Counted from the first letter of the stretch, positions 16,838-25,744 are shown. The stretch: DNA of 64,000 bases from Pseudofrankia coriaricola (GCF_001854805.1 NZ_MBLO01000263.1:53886-117885); one strand, 5' to 3'. Translations and numbers: made by a program. Notes: generated by a model not told the origin, from the sequence alone.

Positions 16838-17416
16838 TCACGACGGCGCGGACGGGCTCTGGCCCTCGAGCCGGATCAGGGTCAGCTGGAGCCAGGTGAC
16901 GTAGGCGCGGACGGATGTGTAACCCCATTCGTGGGCAAGGAGATGGATCTCCCGGACGAATGTGGGATCGATCTCGGGTATTTGGGCGTCGAGGTGGTCC
17001 GGGTACTGGTGCATCCGGCCGTCCGGGCTGACGTTCGCGAGGCGGTACTCCAGTTCGGTACGGACCACGTCGATCGCGATCTGGCGGTCGATCTGACCCC
17101 CGAACACGAAGCGGAGAATGAAATCGGGGTCCATGGGCCGCGTCGCGGGCTGGTAGGGCGAGCGGGCCCAGGCCACCAGCTCCTGGCGTCCGGACTCGGT
17201 CAGCGTGTACACCTTCGCATCGGGCCGGCCGTCGCGCGGGTCGACCTCGAACTCGACGAAACCCTGCTCCGTGAGCCGGCCGAGACGGCGGTAGATCTGC
17301 GGTAGCTGAACTCCGTAGCCGATGAAACGCAGCTGCCCCTCCATCCCACGACGCAGGTCATATCCCGAGAGGCGACGGGTCGCCAGCATCCCGAGGATCA
17401 CGAAATCGAGGTGCAC
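16838..17416 (-). CDS. PadR family transcriptional regulator
   Basis: A 192-residue PadR regulator: N-terminal winged helix (FVILGMLATRRLSGYDLRR...LPQIYRRLGRLTEQGFVEFE), then the VYTLTESGRQEL wing, then a C-terminal dimerisation helix domain (Vir-type). GTG start with AGGAGG 3-4 nt upstream. It is convergent with the TauD operon and transcribed toward it. In PadR systems a phenolic or stress ligand relieves repression. Target not identified. Confidence 0.92.
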   Translation of the reverse strand: MHLDFVILGMLATRRLSGYDLRRGMEGQLRFIGYGVQLPQIYRRLGRLTEQGFVEFEVDPRDGRPDAKVYTLTESGRQELVAWARSPYQPATRPMDPDFILRFVFGGQIDRQIAIDVVRTELEYRLANVSPDGRMHQYPDHLDAQIPEIDPTFVREIHLLAHEWGYTSVRAYVTWLQLTLIRLEGQSPSAPS

Positions 17417-17707
17417 GGCCCTCCTGCCGTCGAGAACCGCTGGTGGCGATCAGTTGTCAGAGGTCTCCTCCGAGGCGGCGGACTGATCGGAGAGGTTGCC
17501 GTGGGTCCGCGCCAAGGAGGTTGGTCAACGCTACGGTTTCGTCCCGGAAATGTGGGACGGCGCGGCCGGCGCCGGCCTGCGGGCCTGCGGGCCTGTCCGA
17601 GCGCCGCCGCGCGTCTCGGGTGGATCCGCGTCTGGCAGCCGTCCTGGGCCGGCCTCGCTCCTCCAAAGCTCCAGCCATCTGTGTTCCCGGGAACATAACT
17701 CTCGGGG
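17417..17707. other. Spacer between PadR and FGE genes
   Basis: No supported gene, repeat or clear signal seen in these 290 bp. Confidence 0.4.
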
Positions 17708-18697
17708 TCAGGCGGTGGATCGGTCGAGATCCCGAGCGCAGCGGAACCCCGCGTGGCCGCTGGAGCTGTCGATGCTGTTCGCGGTGCGCGCGGCGACCCG
17801 GTAGCGGTTGCAGTAGGAGTCGTGGCACAGGTGCGACCCGCCGCGGATCACCTTGTCCCGCCCCGTCGGCGGCCCCGTCGGGTCGACCGCCACCGACCCC
17901 GGGTCGCCGTGGTCGGTCGTCCACCAGTCAGCGCACCATTCCCAGACGTTTCCCGACATGTTGTACAGGCCGAATCCGTTGGGCTGGTACGCGTCGACCG
18001 GGGCCGTGCCACGGTAGCCGTCGGCGGCGGTGTTCTTGGTGGGGAACGTCCCGCGCCAGATGTTGCATCGATACTCGCCCGCCGGGTCGAGCTCGTCCCC
18101 CCACGGGTAGCGGCGCCGCTCCAGGCCCCCGCGGGCCGCGTACTCCCATTCCGCCTCCGAGGGCAGGCGGGTGCCCGACCAGCGGCAGTACGCCGTGGCA
18201 TCGTTCCACGACACGTGAACCACAGGATGGTCCTGCCGGTCGACCACCGAGCTGCCCGGTCCCTCCGGACGGTGCCAGCTCGCCCCGGTCACCCCGCACC
18301 ACCAGAGCGTGCGTGCCGGGCGGGGGGCACCGCGGCGCAGCGCCGCGGGCAGGAAGCCCGCGAACACATACGACCAGCCGATCCGCTCCGCCTCCGTGAC
18401 ATAGCCGGTGGCGTCCACGAAGGCGGCGAACCGCGAGTTCGTGACCGCGTAAGGGTCGACGAGGAAGGACTCGACGCGGACCCGGCGCACCGGCCCCTCG
18501 CCGTCCGACGGAAACCCGTCCCTGTCCTCGCTGCCCATGAGGAACTCGCCACCCGCGACCACCACCATCCCTTCGGACGACGCGGGGCGGGCACGGCGCG
18601 CGGCGACGACCGCCGGCAGTCCGATGATCGGCGGCGCGACGACGGCACCACGCGACGGTGCGCAGCAGCTCGGCGGCCCCACGGCCGGCTCCGTCAA
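17708..18697 (-). CDS. Formylglycine-generating enzyme (FGE-sulfatase family)
   Basis: A 329-residue FGE that converts the active-site Cys of sulfatases into formylglycine using copper and oxygen. Both catalytic cysteines are present: Cys291 and Cys296 in GGSHLCHDSYCNRYR, with the same five-residue spacing as in human SUMF1. Other FGE hallmarks are GGEFLMGSED at about 49-58, RLPSEAEWEYAARGG at 177-191 and NMSGNVWEWCADWW at 246-259. The TTG start has GGGGG upstream. An internal ATG (residue 44) is an alternative. It is divergent from a Cys-type sulfatase gene 100 bp away, its obvious client. Confidence 0.95.
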   Translation of the reverse strand: MTEPAVGPPSCCAPSRGAVVAPPIIGLPAVVAARRARPASSEGMVVVAGGEFLMGSEDRDGFPSDGEGPVRRVRVESFLVDPYAVTNSRFAAFVDATGYVTEAERIGWSYVFAGFLPAALRRGAPRPARTLWWCGVTGASWHRPEGPGSSVVDRQDHPVVHVSWNDATAYCRWSGTRLPSEAEWEYAARGGLERRRYPWGDELDPAGEYRCNIWRGTFPTKNTAADGYRGTAPVDAYQPNGFGLYNMSGNVWEWCADWWTTDHGDPGSVAVDPTGPPTGRDKVIRGGSHLCHDSYCNRYRVAARTANSIDSSSGHAGFRCARDLDRSTA

Positions 18698-18731
18698 GGC
18701 GGCACCCCCTTGTCCATAACCTGTCGCAACT

Positions 18732-18751
18732 ATATGTTCTCACACACATAT
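18732..18751. promoter_or_regulatory. Inverted repeat in the FGE/sulfatase divergent promoter
   Basis: ATATGT (18732-18737) and ACATAT (18746-18751) with an 8-bp spacer, AT-rich in a GC-rich genome and midway between two divergent starts. A candidate operator serving both genes. Confidence 0.45.
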
Positions 18752-18796
18752 CAGGCATAGCAGTACGTCACGGCGACGACGCCGGGAGGGACTCGC

Positions 18797-20587
18797 ATGA
18801 AGGCGATCATGGTGATGTTCGACACGCTCAACCGACGGTTCCTGCCGCCGTACGGCGGACCGGACTGGGTCCACGCGCCGAACTTCACCCGGCTCGCGCA
18901 GCGGTCGGTCACGTTCGACACCTGCTACGCGGGCAGCATGCCGTGCATGCCGGCCCGTCGAGAGCTGCACACCGGCCGCTACAACTTCCTGCACCGCGGA
19001 TGGGGTCCGCTGGAGCCCTTCGACGACTCCTGCCCCGAGCTGCTCGGCGACCACGGCGTGTACACCCATCTGGTCACCGATCACCCGTACTACTGGGCGG
19101 ACGGCGGCGCCACGTACCACAACCGCTTCCGGACCTTCGAGCTGCTGCGCGGCCAGGAGGGCGACCCGTGGAAGGGACACGTCGCCGAGCCCGAGATCCC
19201 CGAGAGCCTCCGGACGCGGCGCGGAGAGGCGTGGCGGCAGGACTGGGTCAACCGCGGTTACCTCACCACCGAGGCCGACCAGCCCCAGACCCTCACCTTC
19301 GACGCCGGGCTGGAGTTCATCCAGACCAACCACGGCGAGGACAACTGGTTCCTGCAGGTCGAGACGTTCGATCCACACGAGCCGTTCTTCACCCAGGACC
19401 ACTACAAGCAGCTGTACCCGCACGACTACGACGGGCCCCATTTCGACTGGCCCGACTACCAGACGGTCCGCGAGACCCCCGAACAGGTCGAGCACGTCCG
19501 CTACGAGTACGCCGCGCTGCTGTCCATGTGCGACCGCAATCTCGGCCGCGTCCTGGACGCGATGGACGAGCACGGCCTGTGGGACGACACGATGCTCATC
19601 GTCTGCACCGACCACGGCTTCCTGCTCGGCGAGCACGGCTGGTGGGGCAAGAACGTGCAGCCGTGGTACGACGAGACCATCCACACCCCGCTGTTCATCT
19701 GGGACCCGCGCAGCGGCCGTACCGACGAACACCGGCAGTCCCTCGTCCAGACCATCGACTTCGCCCCAACCCTCCTGGAGTTCTTCGGCGTCCAGGCCCC
19801 CACCGACATGATGGGCACCTCGCTACGCCAGACGGCCGCCGACGACACGCCGGTGCGCGAGGCGGCACTCTTCGGGCTGTTCGGTGGCCACGTCAACGTC
19901 ACCGACGGCCGTTACGTCTACATGCGGGCCGCGGCTACACCGATGAACCAACCGCTCTACGAGCACACCCTCATGCCGACCCACATGCAGGCCCGGTTCT
20001 CACCGAAGGAACTCCGCGACGCCGAACTACTGCCATCCGGCACGTTCGCGTTCACCAAAGAGGCCCCCGTCCTCAGGTCACCCGGCCTGGCCCTCCCCAA
20101 CACGAACACGTTCGGCAGCCTGCTGTTCGACCTGCACACAGACCCGGCCCAGGAACACCCCCTCGACGACGACGCGCTGGAACTGCGCATGACCCGCCTG
20201 CTCGTCGAACTCCTGCACGCCGCCGACGCCCCGCCCTCGCAGTTTGTCCGCCTGGGCCTGCCGTCCTCCGGCCCGGTGACCGCCGATCACCTCCTGGTAC
20301 GGGCCCACAAACAGCGCATCGCCGCCGCGGCCGCCCAGCCGCCGCTACGCGCCGCGGACTTCCCCACCGGGCGCATCAGCGTGCACACCCCCATCGGCCA
20401 GCTCGCGGGCGACCCGAAAGCCGACCAGGTCATCCGCAACCACGGCCTCGGAATCCTGTTCGACGGGCCCCTGCTCCGCATGGCCGCCGGCGCCTCGCTG
20501 TTCATGCTCGCCACCGCCGCCTCGGGAGCTGTCCCCCGCGACCTGCTGCCCGCGATCGCCGAAGACCTCGCCGCGGTCGACGGGTAG
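18797..20587 (+). CDS. Sulfatase family protein (Cys-type, formylglycine-dependent)
   Basis: A 596-residue type I sulfatase. The signature CMPAR at 50-54 followed by TGR at 59-61 is the CxPxR motif recognised by FGE. Metal ligands include Asp9 and the TDHGFLLGEHG segment. No signal peptide is visible, so it is probably cytoplasmic and could receive formylglycine from the adjacent FGE. GGGAGGG precedes the ATG. The last ~130 residues (after HPLDDDALELRM) are a helical extension beyond the usual domain. The sulfate ester substrate is unknown. A TauD-type dioxygenase gene is nearby. Confidence 0.92.
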   Translation: MKAIMVMFDTLNRRFLPPYGGPDWVHAPNFTRLAQRSVTFDTCYAGSMPCMPARRELHTGRYNFLHRGWGPLEPFDDSCPELLGDHGVYTHLVTDHPYYWADGGATYHNRFRTFELLRGQEGDPWKGHVAEPEIPESLRTRRGEAWRQDWVNRGYLTTEADQPQTLTFDAGLEFIQTNHGEDNWFLQVETFDPHEPFFTQDHYKQLYPHDYDGPHFDWPDYQTVRETPEQVEHVRYEYAALLSMCDRNLGRVLDAMDEHGLWDDTMLIVCTDHGFLLGEHGWWGKNVQPWYDETIHTPLFIWDPRSGRTDEHRQSLVQTIDFAPTLLEFFGVQAPTDMMGTSLRQTAADDTPVREAALFGLFGGHVNVTDGRYVYMRAAATPMNQPLYEHTLMPTHMQARFSPKELRDAELLPSGTFAFTKEAPVLRSPGLALPNTNTFGSLLFDLHTDPAQEHPLDDDALELRMTRLLVELLHAADAPPSQFVRLGLPSSGPVTADHLLVRAHKQRIAAAAAQPPLRAADFPTGRISVHTPIGQLAGDPKADQVIRNHGLGILFDGPLLRMAAGASLFMLATAASGAVPRDLLPAIAEDLAAVDG

Positions 20588-20639
20588 GGGCCACCCACGA
20601 GGCTGCCGCGGATCAGGGTCGGCCAGTCGGGGTGGCCCG

Positions 20640-20790
20640 CGGCGCCCGCGGCGAAGACCTGCGCGATCCCGCGTCCGGTGCCGCTGCCGGCGCCGGCGGC
20701 GGCGGCGGCGGCCACTGCCGGCGCCGGTCACGATCGCGCAGCGTCCGGTCAGGTCGGTCAGGTCGGTCAGGGCCGCGGGCCGGGCTGGTC
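20640..20790 (-). pseudogene. SDR N-terminal remnant with duplicated glycine motif
   Basis: On the minus strand a frame reads DLTGRCAIVTGAGSG, the classic start of an SDR. After a 31-bp offset duplication (CTGCCGGCGCCGG at 20684-20696 and 20715-20727, around six GGC units at 20695-20712) a second frame reads GAGSGTGRGIAQVFAA, the continuation. The offset is not a multiple of three, so the frame is broken, and nothing SDR-like follows. A 9-bp unit CGGTCAGGT is also repeated at 20746-20771. Confidence 0.65.
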
Positions 20791-20792
20791 GG

Positions 20793-21635
20793 TCATGACG
20801 ACTGTCCGGTGGTGTCGAGGTAGTCCGTCTCGGAGAACTGTCTGGACTCGGCAGCGCTGAATCCCCACAGCGAGTGGATGCTGGCGCCGCCGTCGACGAT
20901 CAGTGTCTGCCCGGTGATGCGTTCGGCCAGGGTGGAGGACAGGAACAGCACCGCGTTGGCGATGTCGTGCGCTCGGGGTGCGGCGAGCGGGTTGATCCCG
21001 TTCACCGCGTACTCCCCCGGCGGCTGGTCCTCGTTGCCGCTGCCCACGTTGCCCGGGGCGACGGCGTTGACCCGGATGCCGTACCGGCCCAGCTCGTCGG
21101 CGAAGGTCTTCGCCAGCGAGATCACCCCGGCCTTCGCCGCGCCGTAGGGCGCGTGGTACCCGGCAGCCACGATGCCGTCGACCGAGGTGAGCGCGACGAT
21201 CGAGCCGCCCGTGCCCTGCTCGATCATCTGCCGGCCGACGGCCTGGAACAGATAGAACACCTGCGACAGGTTCTCCCGGATCGTGGCGTCCCAGACCTGC
21301 GCCGTGAACCGCTCCGCGCCGTTCCAGGTGGCCCGGCCGATGATGTCGACGCAGACGTCCACCCCGCCGCCGAGCCCGCGCACGGCCTCCCCCACCGCGC
21401 GCTCGACCTCGGCGGGCACCGTCATGTCCGCGACGACCGGAAACGCCTTCCCACCCGCCTTCTCGATCTCCTCGACGATCCCGATCGCCCGGCCCTCGTC
21501 GATGTCGACGCAGGCGATGGTCGCCCCGGCCTCGGCTAACCTCAGCGCGGTGAAGCGGCCGTGCCCGGCGCGTTCGGGGATGTAGCCGGCGCCGGACACG
21601 ATGGCGCGCTTCCCGGCCAGACCCAGATCGATCAT
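20793..21635 (-). CDS. SDR family oxidoreductase
   Basis: A 280-residue short-chain dehydrogenase. The nucleotide loop is lengthened and unusual (SGAGYIPERAGHG instead of TGxxxGIG). DIIG replaces NNAG. The Ser (ALTSVDG) and YGAAK catalytic residues are present, with VDGGASIH near the end. GGAGGG precedes the ATG. It lies 127 bp downstream of the LLM monooxygenase gene on the same strand and may be cotranscribed with it. An SDR remnant lies just beyond its stop. Confidence 0.87.
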   Translation of the reverse strand: MIDLGLAGKRAIVSGAGYIPERAGHGRFTALRLAEAGATIACVDIDEGRAIGIVEEIEKAGGKAFPVVADMTVPAEVERAVGEAVRGLGGGVDVCVDIIGRATWNGAERFTAQVWDATIRENLSQVFYLFQAVGRQMIEQGTGGSIVALTSVDGIVAAGYHAPYGAAKAGVISLAKTFADELGRYGIRVNAVAPGNVGSGNEDQPPGEYAVNGINPLAAPRAHDIANAVLFLSSTLAERITGQTLIVDGGASIHSLWGFSAAESRQFSETDYLDTTGQSS

Positions 21636-21762
21636 TCTTGTGTCCCTCCGCGTGTGTCAGCTCGCCCCGTCGGGTAAGCGTCTCTCGTCCGGTCGCAGGC
21701 CGGCCCAGGGATACTGGCACCGCGCGGCGCGCCTCCACGGCGCCCCCTGGTGCCAGTCGGTG

Positions 21763-22920
21763 TCAGCCGGTGGTCACCGAGGTCGAGACCTGCACGTTGT
21801 GACGCTCGAGCTCAGGTATGACATATTTGCCGAGCAGCTCGATGGTGCGCATCACGGACTCGTGGGGCAGCCGCCCGAACTGGACGTAGCAGAGCAGCTG
21901 GTCGACGCCCAGATCGGCATAGCGGAGCATCTTGCGCAGGCACTCGTCGGGATCCCCGACGATAATCATGTCAGCCTCGCTGAACGTCCTCGGATCCGGC
22001 GGCGAGTTCCGCCGTTGTTCGAGGAGGGGGAACATCTTCTCCCGCGCTTCGGCGGGAGCGTGCGGGAATTCCCACTCCAGCGTGAACTCGGCCAGGTTCT
22101 TGTACCACCACCAGGTGGCGTCCCAGATCCCGTTCGCTTCGGCCTGCGCCATCGTGTCGGCGCAGTGGACCAACGTGTACACCGCGACGCGGTTGTTGAC
22201 CAGGCGGGTGATCGGCTGCGCGTTGGCCGCGGCCTGTCGATAGCGTTGGATGGTCGCCGCCATCTGCTCCAGTGGCCGCATGATGGACAGCGAGAGAACA
22301 CCCAGGCCCAACGCTCCGGCGGCCTCGGCGCTGCCGTCGCTCGACGCCGCCATCCAGCAGGGCGGATGCGGGTCCTGCACCGGCTTGGGCGTGATCATAC
22401 GAACCGGAACCTCACCCGTCGCGGGGAACTTCCAGTACTTCCCTTCGAACGAGAAGTACTCCGACTCCCAGGCCGCGACGATGGCCTGGATCGCTTCTCG
22501 CACCTGTTCCTTGCTCTGTGGGATGTCCACGCCGAACGCGGTCTGCTCCATGGGCGTGGAGCGGCCGGTTCCCCATTCGACCCGCCCATTGCTCAGCACG
22601 TCGGCCGTGGCGACCTTCTCGGCCACCCGGACGGGTGACGTGAAGGCGTGCGGCAGAAGCGTGACGCCGAACCCCAGCCGGATCCGCTCGGTGACCTGGG
22701 AGAGCGCTCCGATGAGAACCTCGGGCGCCGGGCAGTGCGACCGTCCTTCGCGAAAGTGATGCTCCACGTGCCAGGTCGTGTGGAAACCCATCTCGTCGGC
22801 GAGGCGGATCTGGGCGATGGCCTCGCGGTAGGCGGCCTGCTCCGCCTCGCGTTGGCCGTGGGGATGGGGCCCCGCCCATGGCTTAGGGACGTCCACCTCG
22901 TAAAGCAAATCCAGTTTCAT
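21763..22920 (-). CDS. Luciferase-like flavin monooxygenase
   Basis: A 385-residue member of the bacterial luciferase superfamily, alkanal-monooxygenase-like branch: WHVEHHFREGRSHCPAPEVLIG, IRLGFGVTLLPHAFTSPVRVAEKVATADVLSNGRVEWGTGR and GDPDECLRKMLRYADLGVDQLL are typical. ATG at 22920 with GAGG upstream; the longer frame to 23139 crosses the promoter. The promoter (TTGACA 22989-22994, TACTGT 22967-22972, minus strand) is followed by two operators matching those before the flavin reductase and IclR genes. This suggests that it is the oxygenase of a two-component system using FMNH2 from the reductase at 25845. Confidence 0.88.
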   Translation of the reverse strand: MKLDLLYEVDVPKPWAGPHPHGQREAEQAAYREAIAQIRLADEMGFHTTWHVEHHFREGRSHCPAPEVLIGALSQVTERIRLGFGVTLLPHAFTSPVRVAEKVATADVLSNGRVEWGTGRSTPMEQTAFGVDIPQSKEQVREAIQAIVAAWESEYFSFEGKYWKFPATGEVPVRMITPKPVQDPHPPCWMAASSDGSAEAAGALGLGVLSLSIMRPLEQMAATIQRYRQAAANAQPITRLVNNRVAVYTLVHCADTMAQAEANGIWDATWWWYKNLAEFTLEWEFPHAPAEAREKMFPLLEQRRNSPPDPRTFSEADMIIVGDPDECLRKMLRYADLGVDQLLCYVQFGRLPHESVMRTIELLGKYVIPELERHNVQVSTSVTTG

Positions 22921-22929
22921 CGCGACCTC

Positions 22930-22994
22930 GTTTGTTATAGCAAACGATCCGGTTGATACTGCAATAACAGTAGACGTCGCTTCGGCGATGTCAA
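22930..22994 (-). promoter_or_regulatory. Promoter and tandem IclR-type operators of the LLM gene
   Basis: On the minus strand TTGACA (22994-22989), 16-bp spacer, TACTGT (22972-22967). The operator-like 16-mers GGTTGATACTGCAATA (22951-22966) and GTTTGTTATAGCAAAC (22930-22945, plus-strand reading) follow at an offset of exactly 21 bp, the first abutting the -10 box. The latter 16-mer is a near-perfect palindrome ending beside the ribosome-binding site. Confidence 0.75.
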
Positions 22995-23022
22995 CGGCCT
23001 CGACGCGGCCGGTCCGGGCCCG

Positions 23023-23085
23023 TTGACACCGGCGACCAGGCGCCGCTACGTTCCCTGGGCGAGGTCGCCGTTCCATATACGAAAC
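23023..23085 (+). promoter_or_regulatory. Probable promoter of the cupin gene with variant IclR-type operator
   Basis: TTGACA (23023-23028), 18-bp spacer, TACGTT (23047-23052). The palindrome-like GTTCCATATACGAAAC at 23070-23085 fits the IclR consensus shape, and a weaker related GTTCCCTGGGCGAGGT lies about 20 bp upstream. It is a weaker match than the other three promoters. The start of the cupin gene is 165 bp downstream. Confidence 0.45.
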
Positions 23086-23250
23086 GCCGTTGCCTCGGCG
23101 TGCGGTGCGCGCTGAACCGCGGCCAGCGTCCGCGGCCACGCCAAGTGGATCAACGCCACCGTCAGCCGGAAAATAATCAAGCCGAGGACGGGCGCATGGG
23201 ACGACAGGTACCCGCGGTCAAGCGAGCCATCGACTGGAAGGAGCTGACAC

Positions 23251-23673
23251 ATGGCCGACGAGGCCAAGGACCACCGCGGGCAGGACAGGCCCCGACAGTT
23301 CTTTTTCGACGTCAACGAGCTGGAGGGCCGCACGAATGTCGAGAAGCTCGGCGAGTCCGCCGAGGCTGAGAGGTTTCTCGAGTTATTAGGCCGGGACCTC
23401 GTTACGAGGACCATCCTTCAGTCAGCCAGCCTGTCGGTCTACCACGAGACCGCGAAACCAGGTGAGCGGGTCAAGTCGCATCGCCACGGGACACACCAGT
23501 TGAACTACATCCTCCGCGGCGAGCTGATCTTCGGCAGGCGGACAGTAGGCCCCGGCATGGGCTTCTACACCCCGGACATGCTCTATTCGTGGCGGGCCGG
23601 GGACGAAGGTGCCGAGTGGATCGAGATCCACTCCGGCGAGCCCGGCATCTTTACTCAGCAACGACCATCCTGA
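23251..23673 (+). CDS. Cupin-domain protein
   Basis: A 140-residue single-domain cupin. The first motif HRHGTHQLNYILRGEL (about residues 76-91) carries the metal-binding histidines and Glu. The second motif is degenerate (GMGFYTPDMLYSW), lacking a clear His. AAGGAGC precedes the ATG. It begins an operon with the epoxide hydrolase gene (15 bp later) and is divergent from the LLM monooxygenase. It might be a small dioxygenase, isomerase or binding protein; function is not determined. Confidence 0.85.
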   Translation: MADEAKDHRGQDRPRQFFFDVNELEGRTNVEKLGESAEAERFLELLGRDLVTRTILQSASLSVYHETAKPGERVKSHRHGTHQLNYILRGELIFGRRTVGPGMGFYTPDMLYSWRAGDEGAEWIEIHSGEPGIFTQQRPS

Positions 23674-23688
23674 CGACCGCGGTTCGCC

Positions 23689-24846
23689 GTGACATTCGAG
23701 CCCTTCGAGATAAGGATCGCCGAAGATCGGCTGAGGCTGCTTGGCGATCGGTTACGCACCGCGGTGTGGGCGGATGAGGCAGCCGGAACGGATGACTGGC
23801 ACTACGGCGTCTCCGGGCGCTACCTACGGGACCTGATCGAACACTGGAGGAATGAGTACGACTGGCGTGGCCACGAAGCGGCGATGAACCGGTGGCCCCA
23901 CGTCCGGGGCGAGATCGACGGAGTAGTCGTTCACGCGCTGTACGAGCGCGGCAGCGGGCCGGCGCCGCTCCCCCTGGTGCTCACCCACGGCTGGCCATGG
24001 ACCTTCTGGGAATTCGCGAAGGTGATCGAGCCACTCGCCCACCCCGAGAACTTCGGCGGTGACCCCGCGGACGCCTTCGATGTCGTCGTGCCGTCGCTTC
24101 CCGGTTCGGTCTTCTCAGCTCCGTCGCGGGCTGGCATCGGCTGGCGGCAGACCGCGCGACTATGGGTCACTCTCATGGCCGAACTCGGCTACCACCGGTT
24201 CGGCGCGCACGGCGGCGATTCCGGCGCGTTCGTGACCGCCCAGCTCGCCCACGAGTACGCTGACCGCCTCGTCGGTGCACACCTTACGTATCCCGCGCTG
24301 CTCGGCGTGGACGTGGGTGGAATTCGCCGCGACGACTTCTCAGCGGACGAGGTCGGCTATTTCGATGCTCGCCGCGACCAGCAGGCGAATCTCACTCACT
24401 TCCTCACCCATACCCTGGAGCCGCAGACTCTCGCCTGGGCACTTCAGGACTCGCCCATCGGGCAGGCGGCATGGATGCTGCACAGGCGAAGGGCCTGGAG
24501 CGACTGCGACGGGCAGGTGGAGCGCCGTTTCACCCGGGACGAACTCATCACGAGCTTCGCCCTCTACTGGCTCACGGGAACCGTCGGCAGCTCACTGCGG
24601 TTCTACGCGGACTCCTTCCGTACTCCATGGAAACCCGTCCACGAGCGCCAGCCGACTCTCCAGGCCCCGACAGGTATCGCCGTCTTCCCCCGCGAGCTCA
24701 CCCACATCCCACGGGCCATCGCGGAACGGCACGCGAACCTCGTGCGCTGGACGAGAATGAGCACCGGGGGACATTTCGCCCCGGCCGAGGAACCCGAACT
24801 CCTCGTCGCGGACCTTCGCGCGTTCTTCCGCCCGCTGCGCGCGTAG
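23689..24846 (+). CDS. Epoxide hydrolase (alpha/beta hydrolase, EHN-type)
   Basis: A 385-residue soluble epoxide hydrolase with the N-terminal EHN region (EIRIAEDRLRLLGDRL) and alpha/beta core. Oxyanion motif HGWPW at 100-104, nucleophile Asp177 in HGGDSGAF, lid Tyr in LRFYADSF, and catalytic His at about 362 (GGHFAPAEEPE). It would convert an epoxide made by the nearby monooxygenase into a diol (inference from context). GTG start 15 bp after the cupin stop; no strong ribosome-binding site, so coupling with the upstream gene is likely. Confidence 0.92.
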   Translation: MTFEPFEIRIAEDRLRLLGDRLRTAVWADEAAGTDDWHYGVSGRYLRDLIEHWRNEYDWRGHEAAMNRWPHVRGEIDGVVVHALYERGSGPAPLPLVLTHGWPWTFWEFAKVIEPLAHPENFGGDPADAFDVVVPSLPGSVFSAPSRAGIGWRQTARLWVTLMAELGYHRFGAHGGDSGAFVTAQLAHEYADRLVGAHLTYPALLGVDVGGIRRDDFSADEVGYFDARRDQQANLTHFLTHTLEPQTLAWALQDSPIGQAAWMLHRRRAWSDCDGQVERRFTRDELITSFALYWLTGTVGSSLRFYADSFRTPWKPVHERQPTLQAPTGIAVFPRELTHIPRAIAERHANLVRWTRMSTGGHFAPAEEPELLVADLRAFFRPLRA

Positions 24847-24888
24847 GCAGGAGCTGAGACGCGTCCTGCCGCGCTGCCTCAGCTGAGG
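24846..24888 (+). terminator. Hairpins after the epoxide hydrolase gene
   Basis: GGCAGGA (24846-24852) pairs with TCCTGCC (24864-24870), loop 11. The palindrome CCTCAGCTGAGG follows at 24877-24888. They lie between convergent genes. No T-run is seen, as is usual in high-GC actinobacteria. Confidence 0.5.
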
Positions 24889-24967
24889 TGCCCCCTCTGC
24901 GCCGCGGTCGCGTCCCCGTCCGTTTCCGTCCGGGCAAGGACCTGAAATCGGGTTCTGGTGTCGGCGT

Positions 24968-25744
24968 TCAGAACTGATACTCCTCCCGCCACGGGCCCGC
25001 CAGATGGCCGCCGTCCACCACGAATGCGGCGCCGGTGCAGTAGGAGCTCTCGGACGATGCGAGAAACAGGGCCATCGCGGCGATCTCCTCGGGCCGTCCC
25101 ATTCTTGGAATCGGTTGCCTCGCCACCACGCCGTCAAGCTGGTCCTTGACTGGAGAATCCATCACCAACGGGGTGGAGATGACTCCGGGATGAATTGAGT
25201 TGACGCGGATCCCCAGAGGGCCGAGCTCGATCGCGGCGGAGCGGGTCATACCGGTCACGGCGTGCTTGGACGCGACGTACGTGGTCAGGTTGCGTATCCC
25301 GACGAGGCCGTCGATGGACGAGATGTTGACGATCGATCCTCCGCCGCCCGCCGCCATGGCGCTGGTCGCCGACCGCATCCCGAGAAACGTTCCATGAAGG
25401 TTCACGTCGATGACGCGGTAGTGCTCGGAGAGAGGAGCGAGATGTAACGGTCCCCCGGCCCCGATGCCTGCGTTGTTGACCAGTACGTCGATGCGTCCGA
25501 AACGCTCGACCACCAGCTCGACGGCCCGCGACCATGATTCGGCCTCGGTCACGTCGAGATGGACGGCGATGGCTGACTCACCGAGCCGTTCGGCGAGGAG
25601 CGCCGTGGCCCGGTCGTTGACGTCGGCTAAGAAGACTGTTCCGCCTTCTTCGACGAAGCGGGTGGCCGTGGCTTCCCCTATCCCGCGGCCGGCTCCGCTC
25701 ACCATGGCGACCATGCCCGCCAGCCGGCCCTCGCTCATCACCAC
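24968..25744 (-). CDS. SDR family oxidoreductase
   Basis: A 258-residue classical SDR: SGAGRGIGEA near the N-terminus, NNAGIG, catalytic Ser (NISSIDG) and YVASK, and VDGGHLAG at the end. Start GTG at 25744 with GAGAGGAG five bases upstream; ATG at 25738 is an alternative. It probably oxidises an alcohol formed downstream of the epoxide hydrolase/monooxygenase (inference). It lies 100 bp after the flavin reductase on the same strand, so the IclR-operator promoter upstream of that gene likely drives both. Confidence 0.9.
   Translation of the reverse strand: MVMSEGRLAGMVAMVSGAGRGIGEATATRFVEEGGTVFLADVNDRATALLAERLGESAIAVHLDVTEAESWSRAVELVVERFGRIDVLVNNAGIGAGGPLHLAPLSEHYRVIDVNLHGTFLGMRSATSAMAAGGGGSIVNISSIDGLVGIRNLTTYVASKHAVTGMTRSAAIELGPLGIRVNSIHPGVISTPLVMDSPVKDQLDGVVARQPIPRMGRPEEIAAMALFLASSESSYCTGAAFVVDGGHLAGPWREEYQF

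Noticed and set aside
18658..20823. 721-codon plus-strand frame through the sulfatase gene
   Set aside because: A second frame of the sulfatase, Arg/Pro-rich and without motifs; the sulfatase frame carries CMPAR and metal ligands.
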